Shown piece by piece: positions 61,233 to 64,000 of a DNA stretch of 64,000 nucleotides. This DNA comes from an uncultured Oscillospiraceae bacterium. GTDB lineage: Bacteria > Bacillota > Clostridia > Oscillospirales > Oscillospiraceae. The DNA lies in assembly GCA_910587255.1 (NCBI GenBank), contig CAJUKT010000039.1:62001-126000 (forward strand). The letters are read 5' to 3'. Each line of letters starts with the position of its first letter. Position 1 is the stretch's first letter. The notes beneath the pieces are model-generated. The model worked only from the letters and a program-made list of their open reading frames with translations, searched no databases and was not told the DNA's origin. Both the position numbers and the translations under genes were made by a program.

Positions 61233-62282
61233 ATGTCTGAGAAAATGAAGGTGGTGGCCATCACCGGCGACCACGAGGTAAGCGTTAAAGAAGTGCGCAG
61301 GCCGGTCCCTGAGAAAAACCAGGTGCTGGTCCATGTGCGGGCCTGCGCGCTGTGCACCTGGGAGCAGCGCATGTTCACCCGGGACAGCAAGGTCCCTCTG
61401 CCCTTTGTGGGCGGCCACGAGCTGGTGGGCGAGATCTGCGCCCTGGGCGAAGGGGTGGACGAAAAGGCGTACCCCCTGGGCAGCCGGGTGGCGGTGCGGC
61501 TGGTCCACGAGTGCGGCGAGTGCTATTTCTGCCGGGTGGGCCACCCGGAGCTGTGCGCCCACCTCAACGACGTGGACATGTCCCAGATGGACATACCGGG
61601 CACCGGCGGCATGAGCGAGTATCTGAACGTGGGCGTCAGCCAGGTCTATTTCCTCAACCAGGACATGCCCGACCAGACGGCGGTTTTCGCCGAGCCCCTG
61701 GCCTGCGTGCTCAACTCCATTGAGAAGGGGCGGATCGAGATCTCCGACGACGTGGTGGTCATCGGCGGCGGGATCATGGGGCTGCTCCACGTCATGGCGG
61801 CGAAGCTGTGCGGGGCGCGGGTCATCCTGAGCGAGCCCGACCAGTCCCGGCGGGAGCTGGCCCTGGAGCTGGGCGCGGATATGGCCATCGACCCCCTGGC
61901 CGCCGACCCGGTGGACGAGATCAAGCGCATCACCGGGGGCCGGGGCGCGGAGGTGGTGTTCAACACCACGCCGGTGTCCGCGGTGGCGGGGCAGGCGCTG
62001 AAGATGGCCGCCCCCATGGGCCGGGTGGTCATGTACAGCTCCCAGCACCCGGACAAGCCCGTGGAGGTCAGCCCCGGCTGGCTGCACAGCGCCAACCCGG
62101 TGATCACCGGCGCGGTGAATCCGTCGGTGCGGTCCTTCCTCCATGCGGTGCAGCTGCTGAACAAGGGCCTCATCGACCCCGCCAAGCTGTTTTCCGGGGA
62201 ATTTGGGCTGGACGACGCGCAAAAGGCGTTTGAGGCTGCCATCCGCCCGGACACCTTCCGCATCGCCATCCGCATGGTCTGA
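61233..62282 (+). CDS. Zinc-dependent medium-chain dehydrogenase (sorbitol/threonine dehydrogenase-like)
   Basis: 349 residues. Zinc-site Cys in CALCTWEQ, GHELVGEI, the four-Cys structural zinc loop CGECYFCRVGHPELC, the nucleotide fold VVIGGGIMGLLHVMAAKLCGA near 170-190, and GGRGAEVVFN near 245. Such enzymes oxidise secondary alcohols of polyols or amino acids with NAD. ATG at 61233 with GGAGG upstream. It probably oxidises a sugar alcohol or hydroxy acid derived from the operon's substrate before the aldolase step. Confidence 0.87.
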   Translation: MSEKMKVVAITGDHEVSVKEVRRPVPEKNQVLVHVRACALCTWEQRMFTRDSKVPLPFVGGHELVGEICALGEGVDEKAYPLGSRVAVRLVHECGECYFCRVGHPELCAHLNDVDMSQMDIPGTGGMSEYLNVGVSQVYFLNQDMPDQTAVFAEPLACVLNSIEKGRIEISDDVVVIGGGIMGLLHVMAAKLCGARVILSEPDQSRRELALELGADMAIDPLAADPVDEIKRITGGRGAEVVFNTTPVSAVAGQALKMAAPMGRVVMYSSQHPDKPVEVSPGWLHSANPVITGAVNPSVRSFLHAVQLLNKGLIDPAKLFSGEFGLDDAQKAFEAAIRPDTFRIAIRMV

Positions 62283-62317
62283 GGCGGGCCGGACAAAACG
62301 CAAAGGAGAGAATAATT

Positions 62318-63139
62318 ATGCTGGTTTCCATGGTAAAAACAATGAATGAGGCCAAAAAAGCAGGATACTGCGTGCCCGCCTTCGGGGTGGGCAACGAGGT
62401 GAACGTCCGGGCTGTGCTGGACGCCGCCGAGGCCAAGCGCTCCCCTGTCATCCTGCTGGTGATGGCCATGAACACCCCCGACATGCAGTACCTCGGGCGC
62501 ATCTGCCAGGATCTGGGGGTGCGCGCCGGTGTGCCGGTGTCCGTCATCCTGGACCACGGCGCCACCTATGAGGAGGCCATCCGGGCCATCCAGGCCGGGT
62601 TTACCGACATCATGATCGACCGCTCCACCCTCCCCTATGAGGAGAACGTGGCCCAGGTCAAGGAGCTGGTGAAGGCGGCCCACGCCATCGGCGTGGGGGT
62701 GGAGGGCGAGCTGGGCCACGTGGGCTTCGGCGACAACGACGCCCACAACGCCTTCACCGTGCCCAGCGAGGCGGTGGACTTTGTGGAGCGGACGGGCATC
62801 GACGCGCTGGCCGTCTCCATCGGCACCATCCACGGCGCCTACAAGGGAGAGCCCAACCTCCAGTTCGGGCTGCTGGAGGAGCTGGCGGCCAAGGTGAGCG
62901 TCCCCCTGGCCCTCCATGGCGGCTCCGGCACCGGGGACGACAACCTGGCCCAGGCGTGCCGCATGGGCATCAACAAGCTGAACATCGCCTACGACCTCTA
63001 CCGCGGGGCGATTGACGCCATCCAGGCGGTGGACTGCAGCGGCAACGGGGCCTACGGGCTGTTCGCCTACATCCACGACGGGATCAAAAAGACGGCGGAG
63101 CACTTCATGGACGTGGCCGGCTCCACGGGCAGGGCGTAA
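62318..63139 (+). CDS. Class II aldolase of the fructose-bisphosphate aldolase family
   Basis: 273 residues. FAVGNE-like CVPAFGVGNEVNVRAV at the N terminus, VILDHGATYEEA (zinc His near 79), VEGELGHVGFGDND, IGTIHGAYKGEP, and LHGGSGTGDDNLAQACRMGINKLNIAYDL near 200 fit the class II FBA fold, but the sequence differs from the aldolase at 35347 and from GatY/FbaA standards, so the substrate may be a different ketose phosphate or a hydroxy-keto acid. Strong AAAGGAGAG before the ATG. Confidence 0.85.
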   Translation: MLVSMVKTMNEAKKAGYCVPAFGVGNEVNVRAVLDAAEAKRSPVILLVMAMNTPDMQYLGRICQDLGVRAGVPVSVILDHGATYEEAIRAIQAGFTDIMIDRSTLPYEENVAQVKELVKAAHAIGVGVEGELGHVGFGDNDAHNAFTVPSEAVDFVERTGIDALAVSIGTIHGAYKGEPNLQFGLLEELAAKVSVPLALHGGSGTGDDNLAQACRMGINKLNIAYDLYRGAIDAIQAVDCSGNGAYGLFAYIHDGIKKTAEHFMDVAGSTGRA

Positions 63140-63165
63140 CGGGCCGCAGCGGAAGGTGCCGGAAC

Positions 63166-64000
63166 ATGAAAAAGGTTGCGATAGGGGGCGGGCAGGGCTT
63201 CTGGGGGGATTCCCCGGACGCCGCCGTCCACATGATAAACACCGCCGACATCCAGTACATGGCCTGCGACTACCTGGCGGAGCTCACCCTGTCCATCATG
63301 GCCAAGCAGCAGCTCAAGGACCCGAAGAGGGGGTACGCGCCCGACTTTGTGACCCGGATTTTGAAGGACGCGGGGCGCACGGCCAAGCAGCGGAATATCC
63401 GGCTGATCACCAACGCCGGGGGGATGAATATCCAGGGCTGCGTGGACGCCATCCGGGGCTGGGCCCAGGGCGAGGGGCTGAAGGGGTATAAAATCGGGTA
63501 CGTCACCGGCGATGATATCAAGGACCAGATCCCCCAGCTTCTGCGGGACGGCTGGACGTTCCCCAATCTGGACGGCGAGGGGGACTTCACGGAAATCGTT
63601 GAAAAAATTTATAACTGCAACGCCTATATCGGCCACGAGGGGATTGAGGCGTGCATCGACCAGGGCGCGGACACGGTGATCACCGGCCGCGCGGCGGACA
63701 GCGCGCTGTTCCTGGCGCCGCTTAAGCACGAGCTGGGCTGGGCGGCGGACGACTGGGACAGCCTGGCCCGGGGCATCATGGCGGGCCATCTGCTGGAGTG
63801 CGGCGGACAGGGGGCGGGCGGCAATTACATGTACGACTGGCGCCACGTGCCCCGGATGGACGAGCTGGGCTTCCCCATCGCGGAGCTGACCGCCGGCACC
63901 CTGGAGCTGACCAAGGCCCCGGACTGCGGCGGCGTGATCTGTGAGCAGAGCACCAAGGAGCAGTTCCTGTACGAGGTGCTGGACCCAGCCAACTACATCA
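63166..64000 (+). CDS. AtuA-family (DUF1446) protein, cut by the window end
   Basis: At least 278 residues; the stop lies beyond the window. The start IGGGQGFWGDSP, the central ITNAGGMNIQGC near 85, IGYVTGDDI, NCNAYIGHEGIEACIDQGADTVITGRAADSALFLAPL near 150-185 and HLLECGGQGAGG match AtuA/DUF1446 proteins, first described in acyclic terpene utilisation and common in operons for unusual carboxylic acids. Biochemical activity of the family is poorly known. Its presence suggests the operon breaks down a branched or hydroxylated carbon skeleton. Confidence 0.8.
   Translation, partial: MKKVAIGGGQGFWGDSPDAAVHMINTADIQYMACDYLAELTLSIMAKQQLKDPKRGYAPDFVTRILKDAGRTAKQRNIRLITNAGGMNIQGCVDAIRGWAQGEGLKGYKIGYVTGDDIKDQIPQLLRDGWTFPNLDGEGDFTEIVEKIYNCNAYIGHEGIEACIDQGADTVITGRAADSALFLAPLKHELGWAADDWDSLARGIMAGHLLECGGQGAGGNYMYDWRHVPRMDELGFPIAELTAGTLELTKAPDCGGVICEQSTKEQFLYEVLDPANYI

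Overview
The window is high-GC DNA with tightly packed operons, AGGAGG-type ribosome binding sites, lipobox lipoproteins, a mannose-family PTS, GHKL/LytTR two-component systems and several family-3 glycosidases. This points to a gut-type Bacillota of the Oscillospirales/Oscillospiraceae kind (inference from gene families and composition; no 16S or marker gene is present). No tRNA, rRNA, CRISPR array or recombinase was recognised.

Layout. (1) 0-5.5 kb: a TctC-like lipoprotein, then a Na/phosphate symporter-response regulator-PhoR-type kinase operon with a Pho-box-like array upstream. (2) 5.8-13.5 kb, minus strand: a GHKL kinase, a LytTR regulator truncated in its DNA-binding domain, a GH3 lipoprotein that has lost its start codon, and a membrane-anchored GH3 with reversed domain order. 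Upstream of the kinase lies an array of 12-bp repeats at about 21-bp phase, a plausible LytTR operator. (3) 13.7-20.3 kb: an AMP-forming ligase, a 77-residue membrane protein, an MBOAT acyltransferase and two SGNH/leucine-rich-repeat proteins with opposite domain order, a candidate cell-surface acylation system. (4) 20.5-27.4 kb: araA-araB-araD, a hydrolase fused to a multi-span membrane domain, and a divergent AraC regulator. (5) 27.9-39.8 kb: a sugar operon (Fe-alcohol dehydrogenase, split transketolase, RpiB/LacAB isomerase, Man-family PTS IIA-IIB-IIC-IID), a candidate structured RNA, a DeoR-aldolase-membrane protein operon, and a converging HAD-hxlA-hxlB-rpiR operon. (6) 39.9-50.7 kb: a second GH3/GHKL/LytTR cluster, intact, paralogous to region 2. 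(7) 50.9-64 kb: a FGGY kinase divergent from an oligopeptide/nickel-type ABC transporter operon with a CocE-type hydrolase, two dehydrogenases, a class II aldolase and an AtuA-like protein cut by the window end. In this operon a 1.4-kb AT-richer segment carrying an XRE regulator replaces most of the second permease gene and the first half of an ATPase gene.

How the genes fit together. The two GH3 clusters look like signal-responsive surface glycosidase modules: kinase and regulator sense something outside, and a lipoprotein GH3 and a membrane-anchored permuted GH3 act on beta-linked glucosides or oligosaccharides outside the cell. Arabinose, PTS and hexulose-phosphate genes feed pentose/hexulose phosphates into central metabolism. 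Two families of short intergenic repeats mostly sit directly against stop codons. Three sites look like scars of deletion, replacement or mosaicism (11.55 kb, 45.7-47.5 kb, 55.45-56.85 kb). They may be real rearrangements or assembly chimerism, which the sequence alone cannot decide.
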